Assembly (NCBI GenBank): GCA_029224185.1
Contig: CM055191.1
Location: 19,667,760 to 19,731,759, forward strand
Reading direction: 5' to 3'
DNA from: Karalla daura
Taxonomy: Eukaryota > Chordata > Actinopteri > Chaetodontiformes > Leiognathidae
DNA length: 64,000 nt
Position 1 is the first letter of the stretch, and the number at the start of each line of letters is the position of its first letter. The notes under the pieces were generated by a model, which ran no database searches, was not told where the DNA came from, and was given only the letters and a program-made list of their open reading frames with translations. This document shows, piece after piece, positions 14,571 through 28,056 of the stretch. The position numbers and the translations under genes were made by a program.

Positions 14571-14790
14571 CAGCTCTTTCAACAATTCCTCAGTCGGAAT
14601 CCCATTCTAAAGTGGATTTTATCTGCAAATCACAATTATTTTGTTCATGCTCTGTTTTAATGGGCACACCCGCTGGGCTGAAGAAGACACTTCTCTATTC
14701 ATAAATGTATTACTGCTGGGGAGTCATTAACTTATTGTTAGCGGTGCGACTGATGGCTTATTGACATGACAACATTCAACCAACACTTTT
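14571..14790. promoter_or_regulatory. Enhancer-like non-coding stretch D
   Basis: Complex sequence with TTATCTGCAAATCACAATTATTTTG, CATAAATGTATTAC and GAGTCATTAACTTATTG close together and no repeats. A candidate regulatory element by texture only. Confidence 0.25.
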
Positions 14791-16439
14791 GTCTTTAAGC
14801 CGCGCATCCATATCACTGAAACAATGTCATCTACCCCATTTTCACCAATCCCGTTGTGTGTCTGAGCTTAGTGGAAGGCTTTTCAACGACCGGGGAAAAA
14901 AAGGAGTACCCAGCAAGAGATAAGTGTGGGCTGGGTTCCTCCAAAGTCTGAAGAGGTTTTCTTTATGATGAGGAATAAGAAAAGCAAAGCACCAGATGCC
15001 ACAGTAAATGCAACACAAGGGTGTGAGATGATGTTAGACAGAAATCACTGTTTACTGAAAATGACACACTGCTGCTGTTTGTGTCGACTTGAGAGAACAG
15101 CGTAAAAATCCTAAATAGTGGCAAGACAGAGAGGAGACGATAAACGCGGCTGTGTGAATTATCTGAGCTGTGAAGCACCATCTGATATTTATGGCAGGAG
15201 ATGCAGGAGAGTCATCGTCAGACAGTTTGCACAGATGGTGGCCATCCTTGGTCAACATTCAAATAAAAAAAGGAATGAGCGTCTCCCTCTGTGTCCAGCT
15301 ATTCCCCTCTCAGTGAATGCAGACACAGATAAAAGGAGGGGGTGTAAAAGTGTTTAAGTAGGCAGAAGTCGTAAAGGAGAAAAAAAGCAGAATCACTATT
15401 CACTGCTTGTGCAATCCTTTCTGCCTTGTTGAACTTTATTAAATTCTGTCGTTCTCTCCTTCCCGTCTAGCTCTCTTTGTCAGCCTCTTCTCATGCATAC
15501 TTTTTTTTTTTTTTTACTGATGTGTAATGGAGGGCATTCAGCTACTGCGATGGTGATCATCTCACAGTGACCCAAGAATCCCACTAAGATGAATAATATT
15601 GGTGACTAAATTCACACAAGAGATTACACTCTACATCGGTCAGTGACATCTTTTCTTTACTCCATGTTATTATTATCTTTTATTTTATCAGAACTGACCC
15701 CAACAACTTCACTTTGAAAGTCACACATTTACTCCTAAGTACAATACAGAACGATATCATGTCATGTATACAAGAAAAAAATGGAATGTTGCATCATTTA
15801 CTACAAAAAAGTTGTTCATTTAGGTGAAACATTTATTCTCATTCATCTTTTACTGACCAAATCCAGCTTTCCAAATTCAGCACCAAGGATGTTTGCCTGC
15901 TACTGTTTTTCTTATGATGTAGAGATACTTATGAAAACTAATCTAAAGACGTTAGACATTTGAAAGTTATGCAGTTTTACAAAACACTGCTGACGTTTGC
16001 CTTTTTACATTTCCTTTAGGCTTCATTTTATTACTACCTTACAACATTTGGCATAAATGTCACATTCGTGTGCACAAATTGTTATATGTCCAATACTTTA
16101 AAAGGCCAAAATAAACCCTGAATGCAAATCAATGACAGACATGTAGCACTTCTTACTGAGAAAAAAAAGGAACATTTTTACTTAAAATGATGTGAACTTC
16201 AAGTGGCACATTTTTAAAGAAATAAGTGAGAGGGCTTTTTTTGTCCAAAATACATGCAAAAACCAACATTATGTTGTTATGTAAGATTGTTATTATGTAT
16301 GCAGAATAGAAACATCAGATTTCTCAGATTAAGAGTCTTTAGAGGTAGTGGATATGTTGTGCTGAATTACATTAAAACTATTCTTCACGTTGCCTTGGAG
16401 GTGTCGTAGCTCCTCTGCCCCCCAGCACCACCCCCATCT
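14791..16439. other. Non-coding 5' flank
   Basis: No gene is supported. A T run of 16 lies near 15501. Frames at 14963-15357 overlap on both strands and look like chance openings. Confidence 0.5.
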
Positions 16440-16469
16440 CCCTCTCTTAGAGACAAGTTTGGTCTTGAA

Positions 16470-16710
16470 GTATGTCTGCAGTCTGGCCATTCATTACAGC
16501 AGCTATGAAAGCCAGACTAATGGATATGAAAGCCCAATCAATTGGCCAGGAAAGGGAGATTAGGGAGGGATGAGTCACCATATTTTTCCTTCTTGACAAC
16601 CATGTCATGCCTTGCAGCCTCTCCAGAGACGTCGCTGACTGATGCCTATCTTTCATCAGTCCAGCTTTAATCTGACATTCCACGTGCTTTATAATCATAT
16701 CAGCAGAAAA
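16470..16710. promoter_or_regulatory. Enhancer-like non-coding stretch E
   Basis: Complex sequence with GGCCATTCATTACAGC, GACTAATGGATATG, CCCAATCAATTGGCC and GATGAGTCACC (AP-1 type). The minus-strand frame at 16447-16698 has no recognisable domain and is probably a by-product of constrained non-coding sequence or chance. Confidence 0.25.
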
Positions 16711-18431
16711 TCTATATCACATCAGCCCTGCTTTCTCTCTTTCCCACCTGCGGAGCTGAGAATAGTTTGGTTTGGCTAAAAGAAAATCACAAAGTCAGAT
16801 AACAGCAAGAGTCACAGCTTTATCCATTGATCAAATCCTAAAATAAATTAAAACATTTAAAAAGAATAAAGTGAGATGAAGATGAAGACTAATAAAAGGC
16901 GGTTCCGTAAAACAAACAGTGATTGTGAGGTGACATTCGGGGAAGAAGTGGCAGGCACTATTCTAGTGCTGGCCAAACAAACAAACACAGGAGCGAGACA
17001 AAGTGCAATCACTGACCTTTGTTCAAAGAAGCCATCTAATCTGTTTCCACTTTCCTTAATTAGAAAAAGCAGAGGGATTTTTAATGTGCACAGTGTTAAT
17101 GGGAAACAGCTCACAGGTGCTAATTAAAAAGAAAAAAAAACTGATCTCTTTGGCAACTTTGAGTCCATTAATCTATATATTCATCCATCACAAACTTGGC
17201 AAACTTGTCTCTGACTATACGTACACTGTTTTTATAGCCAAAAAATAACCTTAAATTAAAAGAAAAGACTTCTTTGCCTCCACAGTCATTAATAAATGAG
17301 GAATACTTTGAATGCTTCAAAAATGCGAATGTGTATCCATCAAATGTAGAAACGCCTCTCCAGCACGAAGCACAGGGTCTGGCCTTTGTCAGAACCTCAG
17401 CGCTGGGTAATTTAAACTCTTTCTTTCTCCCCAGTGAAGGCTACACAGCTTTATGCAGACAGTGATTAACCACTGCTTTACAGGTTCGACACAGGGACCA
17501 TGTGTGCCCTTGAGGTGGCAAATACATTCATTTCCTCTACAACTTTGATTGTTTAAAGGAGCCGACGCTGAGCATGTAATCCACAGAGTGTGTGATGGAC
17601 GGGAGGAATCAGGAACAAGTCACTAACCTGACTGATATCATGGGAAAACAATAATGATATTATAAATTAATTAATTATACAACAACTATTTGAACTTGAA
17701 GTGAATGTGTGTACTGTGTACAATTATCAATTATATTTGTAGTATGAGAGTCTATTTTCGTCTATATTTCTAAGATGTTATTGTAAACTAGGGCACAAGT
17801 CTCCCTCTTTCATCCATGGTTTGGACATTTATGTCACATTATTAATAGATTCAGAATGAATATTAAAAAATATGTGTAGATGGCAATGATAGCAGAATTT
17901 ATTACAACTAAACATATGCAGTAATTCTATGTAGTACAATCACTATTCTCAAATTTAAGTTTTTCCATTTTATAGTGTTTTTTAGTTACACTGCTGTTTT
18001 ATGTCATATTTTCACATTAATCTGACAGCAGATATGTTTGTTCATTGATTGAACTAAGCAAGGATAGCAGCTGCATTGAAACATTGCATGAAAACACTTT
18101 TACTTTTGTTGCATGAAGAGATACTTCTAAGTATACTATAAGGCCAGATCCCTTGTTTTCATTGCCTGAGTCTATATATTTATTTTCCTATGGCCTTCAA
18201 TGGATTGGGTTGTGTAGTTTACTACTGAAAAATTATGCTGTCATGGACATTTCAACATTTGAATCAGTTTGTTCAACCCACAATCAATCTGTTTATTTCC
18301 GTTCTGTCAATCAAATCATTCCCACACAGCGGCAACTCTGTTTTCAAGTTTATAGCACTGGATTTCTTTTGCATTTCTGATTTCGCTTGCAACATATGAA
18401 GCAAAAAGTGTCTCCGACATCATTGGTTTAA

Positions 18432-18448
18432 CTATATATATATATATG

Positions 18449-18500
<52 letters not shown>
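18432..18500. repeat. AT dinucleotide microsatellite
   Basis: About 69 bp of TA repeats with two interruptions (GTATATACA). The minus-strand frame through it is an artefact. Confidence 0.95.
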
Positions 18501-18510
<10 letters not shown>

Positions 18511-18532
18511 TATATGTTCTGGTCTTCTTGTA

Positions 18533-18585
18533 TCATAGGTATTCATTCTGTTGACAGGTATTCATCATAGGTATTCATTCTGTTG
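18533..18585 (+). repeat. Short direct duplication beside the AT tract
   Basis: A 21-bp word beginning TCATAGGTATTCATTC occurs at 18533-18553 and again at 18565-18585. The spacer repeats part of it (AGGTATTCA). It is probably a replication-slippage scar. Confidence 0.85.
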
Positions 18586-19453
18586 TAAACAAAAGTAACA
18601 AAAGTAAATATCTAAAATGTGCTTTCTTTCAATGAGCTTTTCGTAGTGTGTCTCAAACAACTCATAAATTACCATTTGTTTTACAAAAATGTGTCACACT
18701 AGATTAGTTTTCTTAATATTTGCCACAAGAGAAGTGTCAGAAACAATATCACACAGATTTTCTTTCTGTGTGATATAGGATCCAGTAGCTGATGAGCTCA
18801 ACCTCATGCTATGCACCCTTAACCACATTAAAGCCCCTCTTGTATGGGCAGTGTGTGGTCTGCCTCTCAGGGACGACAGGGGACGCAGGAAACAAATTAG
18901 CTTTCTTGACCTTGGCCCGAATTTCCCTTCCAGCCTTCACCCCTCCTCCTCCCTGCCCTTCATCTGGCCACTTCAAGGGTCAGCTGGACGACAACCGCCC
19001 CTGTTGTGCTGCACGGAGGAGATATATTCAGAGGAGCAGCTCATACAGGCCTAACATGCATCGTGGGAAGAGAGGTTTTACGAGTTCAGTTCATACATGA
19101 GATCCGCTGGAGCTGGATGTGGTCAGAATGGTTACCAGGCAGACAAAAGTCAGGTTTGTGATGAGTCAAATAGAGCGATCTGTAGTTGAAAAAACCGGAA
19201 GAGCGAAAAGCAGAAAGAGAGACATTAATCATTTCTTTTCACTCCCTGCAGGGTAAGAAACATGAAACAAGCTTAAGCAAAGGGTTAACATGAGACAATA
19301 AATGAATGTAGATGAATTTGAGAGTTGGATTAAAGAGTGAAATTACTTTTAGAGGGAACATTTCCTGTGAACATGCAGCAGTCACTCAGCCTTTCTCCAT
19401 GCGCAGTCTCAAGGTCATGTTTGCTCTTTCTCCTCTCTCTCTCCCTCTTTCTC

Positions 19454-19456
<3 letters not shown>

Positions 19457-19485
<29 letters not shown>
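19457..19485. repeat. CA microsatellite
   Basis: A perfect CA tract of about 14 units preceded by CT-rich sequence. Confidence 0.95.
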
Positions 19486-19488
<3 letters not shown>

Positions 19489-19579
19489 TATTGCCGTGAA
19501 GGAAAACTGGGTTTTTCTAACATGTTAATAAAGTTTAAAATCTCAAAAGAAATGTGATTTTCACTGCCATGGAGGCCTC

Positions 19580-19890
19580 TGTCCGAGCCCAAAATGAGAG
19601 ACCTTTGGCTATAGGAGTGAAAAGAATCCTTTCAATGATAGATATTGGATTGTAACACCAACAGGCAAATCTAATTCTCCCAGTTCACGCGAAAGCACGT
19701 CTGTGTGCATCACTGTTCAGCCTGACAGCAAAAATAACCTGGGGTGTCTAGGGGAGGGAAGCAGCAGCACTATATTAATGCTCATGCTCTTCATTGATCT
19801 ATGAGGACTCCTTAATCTGGCAGGCAGCTTCCTCCTACGTATATTTCATAATGTGATACATCGTGCATCGATAACACCGGTAAGGGCCTA
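19580..19890. promoter_or_regulatory. Enhancer-like non-coding stretch F
   Basis: Some 300 bp of complex, repeat-free sequence between simple repeats, with ACTATATTAATGCTCATG, CTTCATTGATCTATG, CCTTAATCTGG and CATCGATAACACC. Texture resembles a conserved developmental enhancer; unverified. Confidence 0.3.
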
Positions 19891-20765
19891 TGCTTTCTCA
19901 TGCTGGCTCACAGCATTTATTGATCCCAGAGTGAAGTAAACATGTCTTTAACACACAGGCCTGTCACTCCTCACAGATATAACAGAATTGTCCTCATTAT
20001 TACAAACTGCAGCCATGACAGGAATCAATAGTTAACATGACAAGGCATCATCTGCAAAGTTAATAAATTGATAGATGGGAGGGTTAAAAAAGGCACTCAT
20101 GTGATGAAAGAAGGGTAAACACATCTTTGAGACACGTGTTTGTATTGCTCACCAACTTCAGTCCACTGCGCCGGGGATTATTTGTTTGCAATGTGATTCA
20201 ACTGGTGTTCTGGGAATGGATGACAAAAATTACATACAGTAAAATGACTCAGGAGCAAGGTTTAGGCAGAGTGCCAAACTGACCATATCCTTGTGACTAA
20301 ACGGTAGCTTAAGCCCGAGCAATTTCCTCTGCCAGCCATGTAAAAAAATGATTATATGTGTGAGCTTTGAGTAAGACAGAGATTTTCAGTCAAAGCTGGC
20401 TAAAAGCAGCTGTTGTGTTTTAGGCTTTTGGGGGCTAATATCCATCTTGTTTCTTTTTCAGGTTCTATAAAAAGGTTGTTTTAACATTAACCAACATGTA
20501 AAGTGTCCAAAGTGACAGATATACATAGACAGATCTATCTATTACATTAACTGATTTTCCCTTAAATGTAAATATGGGCAAGCAGAGTGTTGAAGTTGTC
20601 TCATCTAACGTCTCATCTGGATAACATATCTGGATAACAGGAGTAGCCAGTATTAGATAGTTACAACAGTGTCAGCGAGTGCATTTCCAGACCCATTGCA
20701 ACAGTCTGAAATGATTCATGAAGTGGCGGGTAAACCATAGGCCACCAGTTGCTGATGACACTGAC

Positions 20766-20767
<2 letters not shown>

Positions 20768-20829
<62 letters not shown>
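20768..20829. repeat. TG microsatellite
   Basis: A perfect GT tract of about 31 units. Confidence 0.97.
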
Positions 20830-20832
<3 letters not shown>

Positions 20833-21711
20833 GATTCCTCTAAAGTGAGATCACATGGCCAGCAGTCTGGGTCCAGACAGTAGGAAGTGAAAGTGCTACT
20901 GCAGCCACAACACAGGTCCGATCTCTAACATGGTTTTCCGCTGTACAGTGCAATCACTCTTCTCCTTTTACTCACAAAACTGAAGCAGATATTTGAAGAC
21001 CAAGGACAGGGGACGAACCCCGCTTTTAATGATGTAACAAGAGGACGACCGGAGGAATTGGGAACTGTGAACATACACTTTTAGTTGCCCTCCAACATGA
21101 TGAATGACAAGAAACAAGAGCACGTCCTGAAATAAACACCAATAATGCTTTTACATGAAGAAACAGAAAACAATCACAGTAGAATAGAGATCTTCTATAA
21201 ATAGTTTGATGTATACAAATGGAGTGAAATCACAAATAACATTAACGTATTAACAGTGACAGCATCAAAATAAAGTTAAGTTTTGTTGTCATTTGTTGTG
21301 CATGTTTGTGGTATAAAAATACAGCTGACGCGATGCTCACTGTTGCATTAGGATCCCTTATTTTTTCCTGCAGTTTAATGAGCTGAGGCTTGCAAGTGTT
21401 TTGGAGATAAAAGGGACACACTACGGGTTACTCAGTTTGATTTTATTTTGTCATTGTGCTCGACATCAAGGGAGGCAAAGAGGAGCAAACGTGAGGTTTG
21501 ACAAAGACAGTGGCAGATGTGAAAGTGTGAAAAAATAAAGCGAAAGGGGGATAGCTATTTGTGTGCAATGAAGAAAGACATAAAAAAACAGCCTCGCACT
21601 GAGATAGTTGCTCTAAATGAAATACCTGGAGATTGCATGTTGCTTTGCATTTGCAGGGGTATTCAATTTTAATTAGGGTTTTGGAGACATCTTTTATCAG
21701 ACTGTCACTAA

Positions 21712-21752
21712 TCTCTCTCTCTCCCTCCCTCCCTCCCTCTCTCTCTCTCCCA
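21712..21752. repeat. CT / CCCT simple repeat
   Basis: TCTC and CCCT units alternate in a 41-bp pyrimidine run. Confidence 0.9.
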
Positions 21753-24229
21753 CTCCCCCAACAACCTTCCCCCCTGCTCCCAGCTTCCTCCCAAACACAC
21801 GCACCCACCCACATCCTCTTTTCCCAACATCTGAAAATGCAAATACACCACCACAATACAAAAAAGACCTAAAAAATTGAGACAAAACAGATTTTATGGA
21901 ATAGTACAACAATTTGTCTGATACACACATTATCAAAAAAAAGCAATGAATTGGGGACAAAACCATCGCCCCATTTCATTTTGAAGAAAAAACCATTACC
22001 TCTACTTTTTAATTGCATTTTCTTTGGGGCAAAGGTGATAATTAATTTTGCTCAGGGAGACACACATGAACCAGTAACAATAATATAAAGAAATGTTAAA
22101 TAGCATTCTTGCCTTCAGTCCCAGAATAACTATTTGTATTCTAACTTGAGGACTCCATGAAAGAATATTCTGGGATGGGATAAAAACAAATTATACATTA
22201 TACTCTGTTGATTTGTTACCTGCTTGTTTTGACCTTAAATGACATCAGGGTCTAACATTGAAAAGTGCAAAAAGTACCAAATTACTGGTGGATTCCTTCT
22301 GAACTAAGAAAAGGACTCAATTTAACACAAATTAAACTGTGGATGGGGTTTATCGCGCATCAATCACATCATTAATGTTGTAGGCGTAATTTGAGTTTCA
22401 TTAAATATGTGCTCTGATCTAAAGCACACACTTGAATATAAAAAGTCTTACCATAGCTGTACAACAAAGGCAAGTTCTAACTATAAAATGCCAACCCCCA
22501 CCCCCACTTTCTATCTGTGTGTGGTGTGGTGGTTAGCCTGTCTCCCTCTCTTCATTCCCAGCCCTCTTCCATTGTTAGTCACCTTGTTTATTGGCTGGAG
22601 CAGCCGTGGTGTACTGGACATCATCTGAAACTACAAACGACAGGATGCAATAAGCTGGAGAATAGCAGCAATCTGAGGAAAGTTCTCCATTCACCAGAGC
22701 TCCCTAACTCTCTGTCTTCTTATCTTGGGTAGAAAATAAAAAAATCAATACGGGCTCACAGGGCTTGATAAAAGTGCTGGACAGGGAGAGAAGCAACGCT
22801 GGATATAGTAAATTAAAGTGATCAAAATTTTCCAGTCGACTCAGCCCACGCCTACATAAACTAACAACCTCGTCTCCACAACTGTCCGTCATCCTCCTCC
22901 ACACACGTCTTCATTTTCTTCCTCAATTTCATTTCACTCTTTCAATTACACACTTTTTTAGTGGCAATTTCCGCACTTTTTTTTTGTAGAACAGTCAATC
23001 TAAAATACATACCACAATGAGTTCATATTAAACGGACATTTAAATGCTGCAGAAGTTTGTCAACTTTGCATAAGCGTGATGCTAATTCAACCCGCCATAC
23101 CATTTGGAGAGGCAATTAGGCAGGAGTTGCAGTGTTACTTGTTCGTACGAGTGATAAACTCCAGGGGGTTGTGATTTGACCTGCTCGATGATTTCTGTCT
23201 GTTTCTCACATCTACGCCATGAGTGTGCATAGTGCTGAGACACACTTTAACTCTGTGTCAGAACCACAACAAGCTGTACACGACGATGCTGTGTGGCAGT
23301 TACCTTTTCACATATCAGTGGCACCACCGTCATAGTTCACCTATCACGCGTAAATGTATCATTAACTGTTCAGTCACTTTGGTCTCCGACCTAACTTTAA
23401 ATGTTTTGCTATGTTCACCAGCAAGCCACTGATGTCTACCATCAGCCATTATGTGCTGGGAACTTATGTCATACCAACCCTTTCACTGAAAACAAAATCC
23501 TGCTGCTGGAAATGAGGTTGATGAGAGAAGTGAGACTTCCTCGGACGGCAGAGTGGCAGGCAAGAAAACCAAAACAAAACGCTGAAAGAAGCTCAAACTG
23601 AAACAGTGCTCTCTTCACCGGGGGGAACTGTTTTATGCACAGCTTTCACATCCGATCATTTTTCAAATATTATCAATCCAACAACAATGACAACAACAAC
23701 AACAACAGTCTCTTTCCATATACTGTATATAACTAACATCCTGGTAGTGGAGACAATGAGCAGCCAGCTTCACACCAGTGGTAGCAGTAATGCAAGCGCT
23801 CCTCTAAATTAAGACCATAAATTATGTTGCTTCTCACAGAAATTAGTGTGTTGCTGCCTTCCTGCCCTCCCTAACCCACCAAAAAGAAATAAACTCCTGC
23901 ATTTTTTTTTAATTCTACCTTTTACTAGCACACTTAAAAGCACTGATTTTCTACGATTAATATCTTTGTCAGAACATTGAACTTCTCATGGAGTGTCCTC
24001 CATTTATTTACACCACAGTCCTTTAAAACAGCATCTTGAAATCAGCAGTATAAATTAATAACACACAGACCGTCATCTGTGAAAGCCATCAGAAGATGTT
24101 GAAAATCAGCTCAGCCAATGCGCCACAGTATCAACATGCCTTCACCTGCACCATGAAAACTGCATCTGACCACATATTCACTAATTCAATTGCAGTAATG
24201 CCAGCAACAGCTGACTCACTCTGCTAACG

Positions 24230-24237
24230 CACACATA

Positions 24238-24284
<47 letters not shown>

Positions 24285-24292
24285 ACAAACAC
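24230..24292. repeat. CA microsatellite with CATA interruptions
   Basis: About 63 bp of CA repeat with three CATA interruptions. Confidence 0.95.
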
Positions 24293-26139
24293 ATAGACCA
24301 TGCCAGCCCTGCACAGGGCCCCTCTGGCTCCGTGTCCAGCTAACAGTAAGAAGGGATTAATAGGGATTGGCCAATCCAGTCCAGTGTCATGGTGTGTGAG
24401 TCTTTGCTTCAGAGCTAAGCTGATGTGCCAGCTCAACACTGATAACTGCAATTTGATGGCTACGCTGTAAGTGCGAAAATCCCTCCCTTAACTTATCACT
24501 ATCTTCTTCTCATGTCAAGATTTTCATGGAAGGATATGGGGATTTTGTAGCGCAACTTATTGACATATTTCACATAATTTCATTTGCACGGCCAGGTACT
24601 GCTTGTGGCCTAGGTGCCAATTATCAAACATTTATCTGTTCAAGTAAAGTGACAAAGTCACAGATATAAAAATATATTTAGAAGCCATCAAATCAATCCC
24701 CTGAGGCAGGAATGTGACACATCATGTAGCAGCTCCACCTGACAGCTGCTCCACCTGACCTCTGGAGTACCTTTTATGTGCGCGTTGCCAGTGTGAGAGT
24801 TGATGTGTGTGTCGTGGATCAGCTCAAAAGAAACACCATCCACTGGGGTGATCACTTGTATCCTGTTGACCTGGGTTCAGCAGCATTGGGACACTTAAAT
24901 CCAGCCGTAACCCCGAGCAACAGACGCATGTCCGGTTAGCTCACACACAGCGTGTCTTTCCAGGGAGTCACTGCGGCCTTCAACAAAGCTTGCACCTCCT
25001 TAAATGCACATGTCATGCACATAGCAACGTAGAGTGATACTAAGGCAGAAGTGACAGAAAAAGATGGGGATCCTGAGCTATACAAAAGAATGCGTCACCA
25101 CTTTTCATCCTATATTTCTAAACTGTCTTTGAATAAAGTGTAACACAGCAACCATAGCAATGTTTTCACTTTGATGTGTCCTATTTTCATATAGTTTAAA
25201 AGGCATACCTAAGTTTATGGACTTAGGTTTTAAGGATATAAAGGAAAAAGAATACTCAGAGTACATTTGTTTATTCACAAAGGAACACATGGGACAGATT
25301 AGAAGTCAAATGCACTAGTTGAGAGGAGGATTAACACAGGATCCTGTTTATCTATGTGTCTTATTAATCTATCTTAGCCACACACACCCTGATGGTCAAC
25401 CTCTGCCTCTCTGCTTCTATATTTATCTATTTTAATCTCTTTATAAAGCAAAAGGATTCCAATTACAACTCTCACAAGAGTAAATCCAATTGAAAAACAG
25501 TTGGCTGTCGAGTGTTTAACACTTAAAACCTTAAGAAAAGATTAAAAGGGGAGCCACTGTGTGCATATTTGTGATGCATTGACTTCAGCACATCACTCAG
25601 AAGCTGTTGGCCTAAACAGTTCTGTCAGAGATGCACAAAAGCCAATTAATTGCATGTATTTGGTGTTTGTTGCCAAAGAGTTCAGAGAATCAGCCACAGC
25701 CCTGAAGCAAAGCAACAGCACAGAGAAACCATGACGGAAAGGAAAGATTAGGATTACTACATTTAGGATAAAGAGAAATAGCCTGCAGATTGAATTATAT
25801 TCCACAGTTAAACAACCCTAAAGGATTTCGCTAACTATAGTCAGGCATTACAGGTTCTGAATAATCATTATGAGCTCTGCTTGCTAAAATATCATGTCGC
25901 TGTAATGCAGTACGTGATGCTGGTGTGCGATTCTCTGTATGCACAGTTTGCAGCAGGTGCTCCTGAAGCTTGGCTCATCCCCACAAAGCATGATCGATGA
26001 GCACGTTGCCATGTAAACACACACATCCATACCTCCCCAATGCATTGCACACACACAGCAGCACACACACACAGAAACACCAAGCTTGATTTTGAAGGGT
26101 CCTTAATCACAACTAAGCAATTGACTGATCAATGACAGA

Positions 26140-26790
26140 TATGCGGACCAGCGGTGGAATGCTAACAGGACGCCATTGGTTTTTATCAGTGCCTTTGCTT
26201 TGGCCCATTTTTATCACAGATTATATTTCTCTCACTATTAACAGGCTCCTAACCCCGTCCAGGTATTAATTAAAATCTAAATACTAAATATTGATTGATA
26301 CGTTATCAGGGGATAGCAGTTGGTCCACGGGCTATTGATCCAGCCTGTGATTTATTATCATATTTAAGAAAAATCATTTTGCGTGATTATTCGGGGTAAT
26401 GGATTTTTAGTGAGGGGTGTAATTCTTTTTTTTTCTTTTTGTATCGCTTTTGTTATGTGGAAGGTGGAGCAGATTTCTCAATTGCATTCGGAGATCACTG
26501 ATATCCTTGCTACTGCACCCCCCCCCCCAGAGCCCCCACCTCTAGCAGCAGCTCCCTTTGCAGCCCTGCGTGGCCTGTGAGGGGCTAAAGCTTGTGTAAG
26601 AGAGCGATCCCCCGCTCTTGTCATTGGGAATAATGGGTATTGGGATTACCTCTTTAATCACAACAAAGATTAACAGATGGTATGAGAACAGTTATTAGCA
26701 AACATCTTGCACTCATCAAATCAATAAGATGATTTGTAATCAGGCTGTCGGTGCAAGTGAAAAGGGAGCCGGGGCTGTTCCCAGTGAAAG
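26140..26790. promoter_or_regulatory. Enhancer-like non-coding stretch G
   Basis: A 650-bp block dense in developmental transcription-factor words. These include TATTAATTAAAATC, ATTGATTGATACG (PBX/HOX type), GTGATTATTCGGGGTAATGG, GGGATTACCTCTTTAATCAC (OTX-type GGATTA) and CACAACAAAGATTAAC (SOX/TCF type). A C-rich run of about 11 (near 26518) splits it. It is one of the strongest enhancer candidates in the 5' flank, but unaligned. Confidence 0.38.
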
Positions 26791-28008
26791 ATCCTGGCAA
26801 TCAGAGGCTACTGTGTAGCAATTACCTCTCCACAAAATAGGTGCTCTTCCTCCACTGGCTGGCAGTCCTCCAAAACACACGCCAGACTGATAGCAACATA
26901 GGGCATTAACACGGCAAAACACAAAACACTGCATGGGTAACCTTGTATTTGATCAGGTGTTAGGCTGCTCCCGGATTTCATTTCACTTTGTGTCTCTTAA
27001 TTCGGTGGATCTCGCCGTGTACTTGAGGGGAAAAATCTAAATGTTTACACATGCTGTCTCTCACGACAAAAGACTGTGTAGCTCATTAGCGGGTTACCAT
27101 AAATAAGTCAGTGTAGGGACAAAGAGGGAAGAGCATAGAAACTATACAGAGAGAATGGTTCACCATGCGAATATTTCTCCCTGGAGACGGGGGACAGATA
27201 GAGAGAGACAGCGCAAGGAACAGAGAGAGAGAGAGAGAGGCTAAAGGAGTGTAGACACGTAGCGGAGCGTCCACTACTGTAAAGGAGGAATGTGAATAAA
27301 GTCAGTTCTACCCAACAGCAAACAAGACAATTGTTGCTTCATCATATAACTGTCATCTTAAAAAAAAAACAAACGAACCAAAAAAAACTTTACACCTTTA
27401 CACATAATAATGCATGTTGGTTCTTTTTTTGACCTGTCTTGTTTTTGTCTTGCTCATGAGTCAGACAGAAACATGGCCTCTGTGAAAATCTTCAAACTTA
27501 TAACTTTCCATTTTATTTCACAGGACATCAGGTTTTTTTATTTCCTACATATCAGTACAATATAATTCCAGGCCATATATTAGCATCTATGTAAAATTAT
27601 ACAAATCTCTTGTCTCACTGAAACAGCTAATTTTCCTCCAATTTGTTTTTCATTTGGAGTGACCCAAAAGTCATTGCAGGCCTTCAAAACATGGCCCTGC
27701 ACTTATTTTACAAATCATCACATAACAAACTCAGAGTCTGTCTTTTTTGTCACCTCAGCCTATAGCCCCCAGAGTTTACATTCTGACTGCTGCTGCTTGA
27801 GCTCGTAGGCCTTTTGCAGTTGTCTTGGGCTTTTGCATGTTTACAGAAACAGTTAGCCTTTGATGCTCTATGAAGTACTGACGGTAAACTAGCAAATCAT
27901 TTTGGGGGCAAATTTGGAAAAACATATATTTCTGACCTCATACTCCTGTTAATGCAAAACATTATCCTCTCAATCTGTTGCGCCTCGTCTTTCCTCTCAT
28001 CTCTGTTG

Positions 28009-28056
<48 letters not shown>

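Larger units (their letters stand above)
16711..19579. other. Non-coding 5' flank with TA and CA repeats
   Basis: It contains an AT dinucleotide tract (18432-18500), a 21-bp duplicated word next to it, and CT/CA repeats at 19425-19485. CTTAATTAGAAAAAGC and GGTGCTAATTAAAAAG near 17055-17130 are isolated homeodomain-like sites. No gene is supported. Confidence 0.5.
19891..26139. other. Non-coding 5' flank, repeat-bearing
   Basis: No gene is supported over this 6 kb. It carries a long TG tract (20768-20829), CT/CCCT repeats (21712-21752), a CAA tract (23687-23706) and a CA tract (24230-24292). Long frames at 21443-21966 are translations of the CT repeat and flanks. Confidence 0.5.
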
